From NCBI GenBank assembly GCA_917880885.1, contig OU862920.1, positions 2,294,001 to 2,358,000 of the forward strand: a stretch of DNA of 64,000 nt. The letters run 5' to 3'. A program made the position numbers and the translations under genes. Positions 11,577 through 23,015 of this stretch are shown here, one piece after another (position 1 is the stretch's first letter; the number at the start of each line of letters is the position of its first letter). A model generated the notes under the pieces. The model worked only from the letters and a program-made list of their open reading frames with translations, was not told the origin of the DNA and made no database searches. The DNA comes from Limnephilus marmoratus (Eukaryota > Arthropoda > Insecta > Trichoptera > Limnephilidae).

Positions 11577-12487
11577 CAATGCTGACTGCCCCTATTCCTA
11601 GAAGAAACCTTATGTTATTGGTTTTACATCACTTATTCCATACACTTAGGATAATAATGCAAAATCTTACATTTTATAATACTGAATTTAGTAAGTAAAT
11701 ATGATATTAACAGATTTTTTCATAGAAAGACTGAGAATTTAAATGTTATTCTTTTGATTATTTGCTTCAGAATTTAAAGAAGAGTTCATTTAATTCATAG
11801 TATGATTCACACAGTCTGTAGGCTCGGCGTGTTAAAGCCCAGCCTGACCGACGGTAGGTGTTTCAAACACTTAGGAAAAGTTGATCTGATTAGTGCGAGT
11901 ACAAAGTACCAGTGTAATTATTTTATTTCGATAAATTAGCTCTCAGGAATTACATATTATACCTAAGGTATCCAATTAATATTAATACGCATGTAGAATT
12001 TAACTAAAAAGGAAATATAAGTTTTGCGTTGGAATCGTTGCTTCAATCGATAGCTCTGTCGGCTTTCAAACTTGTTCGCCAATGATCAAGATCAGTAAGT
12101 TTGCGCTATTGGTCACAGACTGGAATATTAGTTGCAGAATAACTCACAACATCTTTCGGCAAGCACTACCTCAAATGTGACATGAAAAAAATAAAGTTCA
12201 GAGGAGATAAATAAACACAACATAAGTGGTATTGCCCTTGAAAGTGGTGCTACATATTGTCCGTAAATACGAAAATTTTATTTTTAGTTTAATTTAAATG
12301 GCCTAGATCGCTTTTAACGGGAGGAAGTAAAATTTATAATTTAAAAAAATATATATTTGGCGTATTGTGGATGAACACACTCGGAGGAAATGAGTATGAA
12401 TTGAATTCCATTAAAATATGTAATACTTTTGGAAAAATCGTCACACTAGCAGTATTGCTTGCCGAATTATGGCATCCTCATTGCTAT
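11577..12487. other. Nothing recognised
   Basis: AT-rich sequence without coding, tRNA or terminal-repeat signals that I can support. Confidence 0.45.
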
Positions 12488-13075
12488 ATACGAGGTTTAT
12501 TGAAAAAAAAGGTGACTCTCTATTTTTCTCGTAAATATTTATTTATTCATCAATATCTTTTTCTTTTGTCCCCTTCAAAGTAATCCCCCTCAGATATAAT
12601 ACACCTGTGCCAGCGGTTTTTCCAATCTTCGAAGCTTCCGATAAACGCTTGAACTCTTCCAGCGATGTGGTCTTTATCTCCTGAATCGTGGCAAAACTCC
12701 GTCCTTTCATGGATTTTTTCAATTTTGGTAACAGGAAAAAGTCGCAGGGGGTCAAGCTCAGTGAATTTGGTGGCTGAGGCATGATTATGGTGTTGCTTTT
12801 GGCCCAAAAATCACAAACAAGCAACAATGTGTTAGCAGGTGAATCATCGTGATGCAAAAGCCATGAATTGTTTTGCCACAAATCCAGGTGTTTTCACAAA
12901 ACGGCGGATAACTTCACGGCATGAGCCAAGCGATACGCCGAGCCGACATCCTCAGCAACTTTTCTAATAGTGATTTGACGTTTCTGCTTAACAATTTCCT
13001 GCATTAATTTCATCAGTTGTTTGCGGGCATCGTCATTAACACCTTATCGGCCTTCCGTGAACAGTTTGTACCATT
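12488..13075 (-). pseudogene. mariner transposase fossil 1
   Basis: Read on the minus strand, it runs from an N-terminal part (WYKLFTEGR near 13065; ITIRKVAEDVG near 12960) through a large internal deletion to the C-terminal catalytic part: NNSWLLHHDDSPANTLLL near 12870, PNSLSLTPCDFFLLPKLKK near 12770, and WKNRWHRCIISEGDYFEG near 12600. These are the D,D(34)D-type mariner blocks; the HHD and SLTPCDFF motifs hold the second and third acidic residues. A stop and frame shifts are present. A possible TIR remnant with a TA-rich flank lies near 12490 (TACGAGGTTTATTG). It is inactive. Confidence 0.85.
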
Positions 13076-13915
13076 TATATTTATTATTTTTATTTTATAT
13101 TATTTTTTTTGCTCAAAGCAGACTCGCCAAATGCCACAGTCAACATTTTAAGTGCGTTGTAGCACTTAATTTTATTTTTCGCACAAAATTTAATACAGAT
13201 TTGATACATTTTTTTTGGCAGCAAAAAATCGCCAAGCTAACCAAAACACATCTAAACTTTATATCTGTCGAAAACAAAATAAAAAAAGCAAAATGGTTGA
13301 TAATGTCATCATATGTTTGGGAAATGTGCACCAACATAACATTTTTTTTTTTTCGAAAATCTAATGTACGTAGCCCGCAAAATTTGAAGTCACTTTTTTT
13401 TAACAAAAATCGTATTATATCAAATGTGGTGCTGGAGTAAAGTGAACAGGATTCCATGAACAGCCAGATGCACAAATGTGTCCTTTCTGGAAGAGCTCGG
13501 CATCCACCACACATCCACAATAGACTTTCAACAGAATAGTAGTGAATTTTAGTATTTGTCCACCATGGAAGTTGAAGCGGGGGCACGATCTTCAGCAATG
13601 ACATTTGACATCAGAATGACATAACGTTATAAATATAAATACCTGTGAATATTTCAACTCCTAAGAATCCTCACAACACATATAATACTAGTTAATAATT
13701 CCACTGGGATTGTTGAAAGATTGTTCAATGTAAATTAATGTGTAGTTGTAGATGCCGGCGGATTTCAAAATAAAAACATATGATTTTAATGTTGAGATAG
13801 TATTTTCGTGTATAAACATTATCTCGGTTTCTGGAAATTGTTAGAATATGTTGTATGTATATATATGTAATATGCATTAATGTAGAGATACAGAGATTCA
13901 TAAATTAAACTAATG
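13076..13915. other. Nothing recognised
   Basis: Two overlapping open frames on opposite strands (13021-13440 and 13140-13604) have biased, AT-driven composition and no motif. I see no gene here. Confidence 0.45.
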
Positions 13916-13987
13916 TTTAATTAAATGAAGACAATATTAGCGAAACTCAATCGAAAATCTGGAGACAGACAAATCAAAAAAAGATAT

Positions 13988-14060
13988 TGGCACCTCTGGG
14001 ACTCAAACCCAGGACCTTCTTCTTACAAGGCAAATGCTCTACCAACTGAGCTAAGGTGTC
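13988..14060 (-). tRNA. tRNA-like sequence, anticodon loop TGT (Thr-like)
   Basis: 73 nt that fold as a cloverleaf: acceptor GACACCT/AGGTGCC (one mismatch), D arm GCTC-AGTTGGTA-GAGC, anticodon loop CTTGTAA, and T arm CTGGG-TTTGAGT-CCCAG, ending in an encoded A. The anticodon stem has one clear mismatch (TTTGC against GAAGA). A box TTAGCTCAGTTGG and B box GGTTTGAGTCC resemble Pol III promoters. With stem damage, this is more likely a tRNA-derived part of the palindrome than a working gene. Confidence 0.5.
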
Positions 14061-14333
14061 TATATCCAATTCGGTCACCTTTAACTGAATCATACTTCGA
14101 CTAAGAACTACCAACATTATCTTCATATTATTAACGCTCATATTATTGGCTGCTATCTTTATATACGATAAAAATTTATCCAGACACTATCTAGATAGCA
14201 TTTAGTTCGGGTTTGAATCTTGCAATTGTATATAAAGATAGCAGCCAATAATATGTGCGTTAAGAAAATAAAGATAATGTTTGTAGTTCTTTATCGAAGT
14301 ATGATACAGTTAAAAGTGACCGAATTGGATATA

Positions 14334-14406
14334 GACACCTTAGCACAGTTGGTAGAGCATTTGCCTTGAAAGCAGAATGTCCTGGGTTCGAGTCCCAGAG
14401 GTGCCA
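14334..14406 (+). tRNA. tRNA-like sequence, anticodon loop TGA
   Basis: Partner of the minus-strand copy in the other arm, 73 nt. The anticodon stem is better (TTTGC/GCAGA, one wobble), the loop is CTTGAAA, and the T arm is CTGGG-TTCGAGT-CCCAG. The D stem is damaged (GCAC against GAGC). TGA would be a Ser anticodon, but there is no long variable arm as true Ser tRNAs have, so decoding is unlikely. The two copies point away from each other. Confidence 0.5.
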
Positions 14407-14476
14407 ATATCTTTTTTTGATTTGTGTTTCCAGATTTTCGATTGAGTTTCGCTAATATTGTCTTCATTTAATTAAA

Positions 14477-15444
14477 TATTATAATTTGAGGTTTTACTCT
14501 TAAAGTCAAAAAATAAAAATAAATAAACTAATGTTGGTTTGATTTGGAAAAGTGAGTGTTGTTTGATTTCCCAGGATGTTACGAGTAACAAACACTCCAC
14601 TCCTCAAATCATTATAATTATTGAACATAGATATTTCACTCAATATTCAATGAAAATTTATTATAATTGTATAAAAATAATTTTGTTTGTAATTTTTGTT
14701 CATTTGACTCATCAGCGGGTAAATCTTTTACATGTAAATAATCATACTAAAGATCACATTATTTTTTCATTAAATTTTCAATTACATTTTTGAAGCGTAT
14801 GAAATGTTTCCTTGTGCATAAATCCGAATAATTAAATCAACATTATAATATTACAGAAAATGAACATCACACTAAAGACAAACTGTTTGGTGTTTAGGAA
14901 ATATTAGTTTCGTAGAATGGTATTCCCTAATCACATTTGTGTATTTCATCAGGCCTAGCTCATATCCATCTAAATAGTCCACTTTGAGGTTTTTTTATAC
15001 AGCCTTTCTATGTGAATTAATTAAAAGCTTGTTTTCAGTGTATAATTCTACCCTAGAGAAACGGTGCAAGAGATAGCCCGCAATATGCAACACGGCCAGT
15101 TTAGGAACTTTTATTGTCTTTGTTAATTATTAACAAATGTTTTGATAGGCCTTAGAAATTCCTACGATAAATAAAATTGTGTATAAATCTTTGGGAAACG
15201 GTCATATAAAAAATTAAACAGTTTGTTCGCTAGTGTTCAAGTTAATTATAATGTCTGTTAAACGAAATACATGGTAGAATTATTTACACATTTATAGATG
15301 ACGTGGGGTTAACAATATCTCGCAATAAATTACTGATTGAACTATTATTGACATTTTCATAGCTAATTATTATTTCGTAGATGTATTGGAGTCAATTCTG
15401 CCGTTTAACATCAATATCAGGTGTTAGTTATATTATCATATTAA
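14477..15444. other. Nothing recognised
   Basis: AT-rich; no gene, repeat boundary or RNA that I can support. Confidence 0.4.
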
Positions 15445-16367
15445 GGGGCCGTCTGTTTCAAGAGAAAGCTAAATTGTGAACTAAATTTAAATTTTAACCG
15501 TCAGTTAGGAACAAGGATGTTAAATAGGACCACGTACAGTTTCAAGTGTACTCTTACTAAAGTAATAATTGTTGGTGTGGCCAGTCTAAAAAGCGGATTA
15601 TTCATTGAAATTATGTGAATTTACACAGTATTATTTTTGGTGCGACCACACCACCAATTAAATTTGAAAACCAGAACTACTGTGAAAATATCCGGTTGCA
15701 TTTTTTTTCGCGTTACAGCTTTATTCCTTTAAAAATATTTGTATAAATATTTAAAAATAAATGATGACCTATTAAAATATATCCCTTATCAGGCACAAGA
15801 GCCCCTCTTTTCTGATAAGGTATACATGACCAGAGACGACCTCTAATTTAATATTTTGTAAAATATATGTGTATATTATGTAACTCATATTTTTTTATAT
15901 TACAATAAAAAAAATATATATATATATACGACATTACACAAAAAAAAAAAATTTACTTTCCAATAGTTGTAAAATCTTCTTGAATTTGATGTGTCACTAA
16001 TTTTTCAAGATCTTTCCAAAACTCTGGATACCGCGCCAAAATCTCGGGATCGTCCCAAATAATCATATTACAAAACTTGGTCGAAATGGTTTTGGTTTTC
16101 GTTGCAAGACATACTGAACGAGGAATTCATCGTCATCTTCTGTAATATTAATCATGATTAATAATCAAAATTGAGCAGAACTGTTAAATATATGTCAAAA
16201 TGATGGAGTAACTCTAGAATAACTATCGATTTTCGGAAAGTAAAAGCAAAAGTTAAAAGTGACATAAAACAGGCCGTTAAATTGAATAACAAATGCATTT
16301 TTGTGATATTTAACTGAAGCAATTTATTTTACTCTTACTTTGACTTTAGTAACTGAAACAGACGGAC
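15445..16367. mobile_element. TIR element with GGCCGTCTGTTTCA ends
   Basis: The left end GGGGCCGTCTGTTTCA is mirrored at 16350-16367 (TGAAACAGACGGACC). The left flank is TAA, but the right flank is GAA, so the target duplication is imperfect. On the minus strand, 15950-16165 reads INITEDDDEFLVQYVLQRKP and, after a frame change, IIWDDPEILARYPEFWKDLE, probably a decayed transposon-encoded protein. The GGG-start and TAA-like flank suggest a Harbinger relative; this is tentative. Confidence 0.55.
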
Positions 16368-16589
16368 CGAAGCCAACTTAAGTTAACTCGTCAACTCAAT
16401 ACAGTCCTAATGTTTACTTTACTATTTTATGGACTGAGAGTTAATACAATACACACTTTCACCGAGCAAATAGAGCAATAATAATACATACCTATATTGG
16501 CATCTAGTTGTAATTATTTTTGTAATTGTGAGACGTTTAAAACTACAAACTTACTTAAAAATCTTTATTAAGGTTAAACATAATATAAG

Positions 16590-17390
16590 TTATAATCTTC
16601 GCTTTCATAGATGGCAATAATTTAATAGTTTTAAAAAAATATATTAAGATGAATAATTATTGTTTATTGGCGGGTGTACATATGAAATATGAAGAAATAG
16701 TTTTGTCCATATACAAATTCAATTCTTTCAAGAAATTACCACAAATACAACAAAATGGCATTTCAACACCATTTTAAAAGTCATCAAGTTAAAAAACAAA
16801 AATTTTAAGTATCCAATTTAACGTAACCTATCTAACCATTTTTAATGACTTTTCAAAGGAAGTGTTGAAGTTGCATAATTCTGAGTTTTCCGGTGACTTT
16901 TCTTGAGAGAATTGGATTTTTATTAGATAAAACTTTTTATTAATCATTGGAGATAATATTAGCGACTCTCAAACAAAAATTTGAAATAGAAAAATTAGAA
17001 TATTTAACTGTATCATACTTTGAGTAAGAACTACCAACATTATCTTAGTTTCCTTAGCATGTTTTTACTGGCTGCTATCTTTATGTATGATTGTAAGATT
17101 CTTCGAACTAAATGCAATCTAGATAGTGTCTTGGATAAATATATCCATTTTTGTGTGTTATCTATTGAGTTTGGATTAACTTAATGAGTAAAATCTCATA
17201 TTGTGGATAATATTAGCTACTCTCAAATGAAAATTTGAAATAGAAAAATCAGAAAAAGATATGTAAAATCAGAAAAAGTCGCTTCTAGGAATAGAAGTCC
17301 TTCTTTATTAATATTCATATTCCACACGTAAACACCCGCCTTCATACTATTCATCTTGATATTTAGCATAACATGCAAAAAGTGATTTTT
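16590..17390. repeat. Mosaic of decayed MITE pieces
   Basis: 16590-16740 matches the interior of the element at 31851-32124 (CTTTCATAGATGGC; GCGGGTGTACATA). 16806-16910 is the inverted partner of 6338-6430. 16960-17245 is a decayed relative of the tRNA-bearing palindrome, with CTGGCTGCTATCTTTATGTA and its mirror. 17310-17390 matches the 31851 element in inverted order. Confidence 0.6.
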
Positions 17391-17579
17391 TCTGAAATTA
17401 TTATATTAGTGCCACCCAGGAATGAATTAATATTGCGTACATCTTACATGTAGTTGGTAATAATATTTATTTGAACTCGTTTTCCCTCCGAAATAGACCA
17501 ATCTGTAAAGTGGGGATCTGTAGCTAAGTTAGTTGTCCGCTTTGCTTGCTATAACACTTGTGGAACTTCATCACGCTTG

Positions 17580-18340
17580 CTGCATGCTTGATTAAACTTC
17601 ACTTAACTTGCTGAGATCTTGGTATAATTTAAACCTGCTCGTTACAAGCCAGGTGAAACTTTTCATTTTTGCTGTGGGCCTGGTAGAAATTCTCTGATTG
17701 CTGCAGACATAGTATAACTTCACTCCGCTTGCTGCGATCTTGGTATAATTTCAACTTGCTTGTTACAAGTCAGGTGAAACTTCTCACTCTTGCTGCGGGT
17801 CTGATAGAACTTCTCTGATTGCTGCAGACATAGTATAACTTCACTCCGCTTGCTGCAATCTTGGTATAATTTAAACTTGCTCGTTACAAGCCAGGTGAAA
17901 CTTTTCATTCTTGCTGTGGGCCTGGTAGAAATTCTCTGATTGCTGCAGACATAGTATAACTTCACTCCGCTTGCTGCGATCTTGGTATAATTTCAACTTG
18001 CTTGTTACAAGTTAGGTGAAAGTTCTCACTCTTGCTGCGGGTCTGATAGAACTTCTCTGATTGCTGCAGACATAGTACAACTTCACTCCGCTTGCTGCAA
18101 TCTTGGTATAATTTAAACCTGCTCGTTACAAGTCAGGTGAAACTTCTCATTCTTGCTGCGGGTCAGGTAGACCTTCACTCTGATTGCTGCAGACATAGTA
18201 TAACTTCACTCCGCTTGCTGAGATCTTGGTATAATTTCAACCTGTTCGTTACAAGTCAGGTGAAACTTTTCATTCTTGCTGCGGGTCAGGTAGACTTTCA
18301 CTCTGATTGCTGCAGACATAGTATAACTTCTCCCTGTTAG
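17580..18340. repeat. 121-123-bp minisatellite, about 6.5 copies
   Basis: The landmark CTGCAGACAT recurs at 17701, 17822, 17943, 18064, 18187 and 18310, i.e. periods of 121, 121, 121, 123 and 123. Copies carry alternating diagnostic variants (TTTAAAC-TGCTCG with GTGGGCCTGG, versus TTTCAACTTGCTTG with GCGGGTCTGA), ordered A-B-A-B followed by a longer type C twice. This is a small higher-order array. Open frames in it are artefacts of the repeat. Confidence 0.93.
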
Positions 18341-19180
18341 CTGCAGGACTATTGTGGTGGCATGTGCCCTAGGGAATCTCATAACAAAGTCTGACATTGT
18401 AACTAATCATTCCAATAGTTTAAGCTTATTGGCCGTTGTCCTCGTTCATTGGACATTCAATTTTACCTCTTTGGTGCCTCAAATCTCAAGTATAATACAC
18501 TTTGGGTTAAAAATAAATAGATAGTGATTGCTAAAAGTTTTGTTATAATCTATAGTAGTTTTAGTGTTTAGTATTTACATACATAGATAGATGAGTGCAA
18601 ATTAATTTAACCAGTGCTATGTTTACATTAAATGGATATCAATTAGTTTCGGTAACACAAAATCCCTTCATCAAGGTTATAAAAGTGAATCTCAAATAGT
18701 TCAAATACTAAAAATGCATTTTTAGCCAGTAGATTTATTTTTCTAAGCAATTTAAATAATATCTGTATATATATTGTTTCATCCGTGTTAATTTTCCTAA
18801 TTCATTAATATTGTTGCCAGCAAATTATAAACCCATAATGCTTCCATATTACCTTTACTACTCTAATTTAGTACTTATCTTTCGAGGCTTTCAATATACA
18901 TAACCTAAACATCCGTAACAACACATTATTTTCATGATATTTTTAACAAGTACCATTGAATCATTTTTTAAGTGAAATTTCCTTAGCCTCATTACGAGTG
19001 ATTTTAAATTTGGGTGAAACGGATATGACACTCCACGGCACCTGCGAAGCATCAAACTGCGTCCAAGGCTCCTATTGGTTGAGATATAAAACGGAAACGA
19101 TGGTAGGTCTGCGCTCATTGGCCGCTTGGTTTTTTTACGGGTCGTCGGAATATAATGCGTAAATTCGCGCCTCGCCGAGT
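18341..19180. other. Mostly nothing recognised; promoter-like box at 19068-19092
   Basis: No gene is seen. TCCTATTGGTTGAGATATAA followed by AAC at 19070-19092 combines an inverted CCAAT and a TATA-like box in a locally GC-richer stretch, but no transcript start or gene follows it. Confidence 0.35.
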
Positions 19181-19355
19181 GCGTCCCATAGCGCAACGGT
19201 GTAGTGTGTCGCAAATCTCAGCGGCCAGAGAAATGCAGCGGACGGAGGTTCGAATGCTACGAAATCCAAAAAAATAAACATTTTTGTTTTTGTAAACAAA
19301 TATCCAATCTTCAAACCACTTAAAAATAAACAGGCAAAAGAAAGTGACATCTAGC
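19181..19355 (+). mobile_element. tRNA-derived SINE, copy 1
   Basis: A tRNA-like head with a B box GGTTCGAATGC at 19247-19257 is followed by CTACGAAATCC and a body ending AAAATAAACAGGCAAAA. The same head-body order occurs at 50239-50415. The A box here is degenerate. The shared body between two unlinked sites shows a dispersed element. Confidence 0.7.
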
Positions 19356-20431
19356 AACTTTCTAGTTTTACCTACCGAGTTAAATTATAAAATAAGATAC
19401 TCTATAAGAGGGGAAGAAACAAGTATTTTATTTAAGTTTCCAAGCAGTACTGAAGGATGCTAACATTGACAGACCATGTAATAGATTATAGACCAATTAT
19501 TGTATTGCTGTGCTGTTGAAGGTAGAACCGTTATAATCTTATCAGTTGTTTAGTCGAATAAGAGAGGACAACAATACTTACAGCAATACAGTCAGGCCAT
19601 TGATACAACTTGTAGCGCTATGTGTCTTCATGAATAAAATTACAAGTACCGTATTATTCCCAAACTTTTAGCTTAGAACGTCTAATCTCGTCAATAGTAC
19701 ACTTACCGATTTTAGTCTACCTCTTATTTGTAAACAAATTCCAGTAGCATACTTTGTATTATTATTTTTTAACACTAGTATTTTTTTGTACTCTTTTTAT
19801 GTGTTTAATTATTTTTAAAGATTGTATCGACTGTAAATAATTAGTTTGTACAAAGAATCAGTTTTAATGAAATCATAAGATGTGTGAGAATAGTAAAGTG
19901 GGTCAAGTTAAGGAGAGGAAGATATTAGATGGTGGAAGAATCTCAAGAGGTGAGGCGGTGGTTGAAGGAGATATTAGGAGAAGTGGATGTTCCCCAAGAT
20001 TGCTCAGGGTGTCCATCCCAATAAAGCATTATTGTTATCAAGTTACTGTAAAACTATCTAATGAATTTGTTTCATGTCTGTTTTGTGTTGTCAACTATTT
20101 TTGTAATAATGAATCTTGTTAGATTTGAGCTGAGAGTTTTGAATATACATACGAGTAGCAATAACAACTTGATAGGCAAATTTTATATCCACATTGTAAA
20201 ATATAATGTATTGTGTCCATTGCTTACTGTTTAGGCTGTATTATTCTATTAGTAATTTTTTTACAATTATTTGTCTAACGAGGTGCATAAACTAATTTAT
20301 AATTTAGCTTTATTTTAACATTATTTCTTTTTTTACTGTATCCTTAGATTTTAACAGTTAACTTTTAGTTCATATTTATTATTACACGTTGAAGCTGCAC
20401 ACTGGTAAGCAACAAGTTATAATTCCCAATA
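19356..20431. other. Nothing firmly recognised
   Basis: An open frame at 19880-20122 is followed by CCCAATAAAGCATTATTG (a polyA-signal context), which could be a gene 3' end, but no domain or splice evidence supports it. Confidence 0.35.
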
Positions 20432-21434
20432 CAGTGAAACCATGTATGAATACCGGAAACTTAAAAAGGTGTAAGTGCCATTTACAAAAAGGAGGTAGAC
20501 AGAATTTAAGGTACGCTCAAGCATACAAAGAAAACCCTGTTTTATTTTTATGCCAAATCAACAAAGTGGGAGACATACGTCCGTTGGCATAAAAATAAAA
20601 TAGGGTTTTCTTTGAATGTTTGAGCTTTAGGGTCGACCAATTTGCCTACCCGGGCTCCAGTCTGACAGAGAATAATGAGGATCCAGCAGAAATCAGAAGG
20701 AGAATCACAGCAGCCAACAAAACATACTTCTCTTTGCTGCCAGTGTTTAAGTCACGTAGTGTCCACAGAAAAACCAAAATAACCATATATAAGACCATTG
20801 TTAGAACTGTATTGGCATATGGATGTGAGGCGCTGACACTGACGGTAAAGATGGCTGAAATGCTGGATACTTTTGAAAGAAAAGTGCTGAGAAGAATATG
20901 TGGACCCGTGAAAGAGGGTGAACAGTGGCGCATCCGGCACAATACAGAATTGTATGATATATATAAGGCCCCTAGCATCTCAACACATATGAGACTCCTC
21001 AGGCTGAGATGGGCTGGGCATGTACAGAGAATGCCGGATACACGCGTCCCAAAAAGAATTTTGACTGGACACCCAGGTGGAAAGAGAAAAGTGGGAAGAC
21101 CCAGACTGAGGTGGGAAGACGAAGTAAGAGGGGATGCAGCACAGCTTCTCCAGGTACCAAATTGGAAGTCAGCTGCTGAGGACAGGAGGAGTTGGAGGCG
21201 ACTGTTGCAGGAGGCCAAAGCTCGATATGGGCTGTAGCGCCATTGAAGAAGTTTGAGCTTTATGTACTTGAAATTCCCATCTATCTTTTTTTTTTAAATG
21301 GCACTTACACCCTTTTAAGTTTCTGCTATTCATATATGGGATAAATTGAGCCATTCAATCTTCAGGGACTGAAAAACCAAACTTCTTAAGCATGGAAACT
21401 TCTTAACAGAGAACTTCTTAAGAGGGTTTCACTG
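20432..21434. mobile_element. Foldback (pogo/Tc1-like) MITE interrupted by an RTE insertion
   Basis: TA flanks (20430-20431 and 21435-21436), terminal CAGTGAAACC inverted repeats, and long arms that pair almost throughout: GGTGTAAGTGCCATTTA on the left mirrors TAAATGGCACTTACACC on the right. The inner arms 20516-20556 and 20586-20626 differ by only 3-4 bases around a 29-nt loop. The right arm is split by the RTE fragment at 20630-21250. The left tip has a deletion relative to the right tip. A fragment of the same family is at 61985-62050. Confidence 0.8.
20630..21250 (+). mobile_element. 5'-truncated RTE-type LINE with a 12-bp target duplication
   Basis: An uninterrupted C-terminal part of an RTE-clade reverse transcriptase protein (about 200 codons, stop at 21235-21237): YPGSSLTENNEDPAEIRRRI near 20649, TVLAYGCEALTLT near 20807, FERKVLRRICGPVKEGEQWR near 20870, LRWAGHVQRMPD near 21006, and GRPRLRWEDEVRGDA near 21097. 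It is flanked by the exact repeat GTTTGAGCTTTA (20618-20629 and 21251-21262). The catalytic YADD is upstream of the truncation. The 3' UTR is very short, as is typical of RTE. It is non-functional as a transposon, but the frame is undecayed, so the insertion is fairly recent. Confidence 0.9.
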
Positions 21435-21436
21435 TA

Positions 21437-22199
21437 CATTCATTAATTGAGAATAAATTGCATGATATTTTTAAATTTATTTATTTTCCTCGAAATAACC
21501 CATTGTATCTAAAATACGTGGAAAAACTACTTCAATTTCAGTTCAGTTAATCATTTGCTTACGAATTATGAATATTTTATTTATTTTATTCTTTAAAAAG
21601 AAGTTATGGTACTCTTGTTTTAATTTTTAATTATTGTGGTTTGTCAAAGCAGAACGACAAAAATAAAATTTGGAAAAAAAAATGATTGTTCTTAAAATAC
21701 CATAGTTCATCTAAAATTCACAGAACACTTACTTTCACGTAAGAAATGATTAAATTTATAAATTGCTTTCAATGTGACAATTTATTGTTCAGCAAGAAAT
21801 CCTAATTCATGATGTTGAAATTAGAATTATTATCCTCAAAATAGATTAAATGAAATTCACATAATAGTAAATAATACTTCACATCACAAATGATTTAAGT
21901 TTATCATTTGCTTTCAAATTATGGCTTTAATTCATAAACATGTATTTTATTCACTATAGTGTACAAATAATGTTAGACGTGTTTATATACTAACATCAAT
22001 ACTTCTTCTGTGTTACCCAAAAACAAGCAAAAAAAACTGTAATTTTGATAGTTCTCCATTTGTGTATCTTTTAAATTAAAAAAAATATCTGTAATCAGCT
22101 TCTATCTTGTTTTGAAAGAATAAAACATTAAAATATATTATTATTGTTCATATTACATACCTATCACAACTGTTCCTTGAAGTATTTATATGAAAATTG
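21437..22199. other. Nothing recognised
   Basis: AT-rich sequence with no supported feature. Confidence 0.4.
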
Positions 22200-22203
22200 T
22201 TAA

Positions 22204-22598
22204 CCCCTTTAGCCTCGACCATATTTTGTCAGAGCGTTGAAATATTTCCGTTTTGCTAAAATCCAAATAAATGGAATATTTCTGAATGTATCCGCAAACT
22301 AAAAACTGTTTTGGAAAGATGATCAAATAGATTTCTAATTTTATAATTCGAAATAAATATCATTTTTGAAATAAAAAAATTTGCAAATTTAAAAAAGTTT
22401 TAAAAACGGCTCACCTTACCCAACTAAAATTATTAATAAGGAAAAAAAATCCACATAATTTAATAGTCAAATGTTATCATAAACCTAATCGTCAATTCAC
22501 TTTTTTGTTGTTTCAATTCAATTGTTTCTTTTTTTATTAAAAATAATTAATAAAAAATTCACAAAGTTTCATTTTCAGAAATTGTCGCAATAGGCTAG
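22204..22598. mobile_element. piggyBac-like MITE, copy 2 (diverged)
   Basis: TTAA at 22200-22203 and 22599-22602, with ends CCCCTTTAGCC / AATAGGCTAG. The internal segment around 22240-22350 (AAACTGTTTTGGAAAGATGA) matches the reverse complement of the interior of copy 1 near 9050-9100. Confidence 0.6.
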
Positions 22599-23015
22599 TT
22601 AAAGTCAGAAAACAAGGCATGCTTCCAAGCCTTTATCTGTCGCACACATGTTTCGCATCTTTCTCTTTCGCTTACGTTCATTGTAAAGTCAGTAACTGCG
22701 CAAGAATGGATCGTATTAAGTTCTGGCCGGCATTAAAGTTTGGCATACTATATATAACAAGCGTGACGTAACGGTTTGACTATTGTCTGCAAATGGTCAC
22801 TGTGCTCACAGCTTTGGAAGGGACATTTGTGAAAGGAATACGATATAGGATTTGAGATGGATAAGAAAAAGCACAGAAATATTTTTCATTTTACAATTAA
22901 TCCGTAGGTAGGTTTTATTTATTGGAAACTACATTTTTTTATAAATATGTATGCATAAATATTCATAGTTTTGGTTACAAATCTAATCATAAAGACATTT
23001 CCTTAAAAATAAAAA

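Larger units (their letters stand above)
13916..14476. repeat. Large palindrome (foldback element) with a tRNA-like sequence in each arm
   Basis: The arms of about 270 bp begin TTTAATTAAATGAAGAC and mirror each other around CTATCTAGATAG near 14190. Both arms contain a 73-nt tRNA-like segment in the same relative place, so the tRNA-like sequence belongs to the inverted repeat and is not a separate insertion. A related but more decayed palindrome lies at 16960-17310. Confidence 0.85.

Noticed and set aside
12365..13604. Open frames of 139 and 154 codons around the mariner fossil
   Set aside because: They overlap on opposite strands, are lysine/phenylalanine-rich from AT content, and match nothing I recognise.
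13988..14406. Functional tRNA-Thr and tRNA-Ser genes
   Set aside because: Stem mismatches in both, no long variable arm for Ser, and location inside a palindromic repeat; kept as tRNA-like only.
10965..18340. CRISPR-like regular arrays
   Set aside because: Repeat units are contiguous, without unique spacers, and the genome is eukaryotic.
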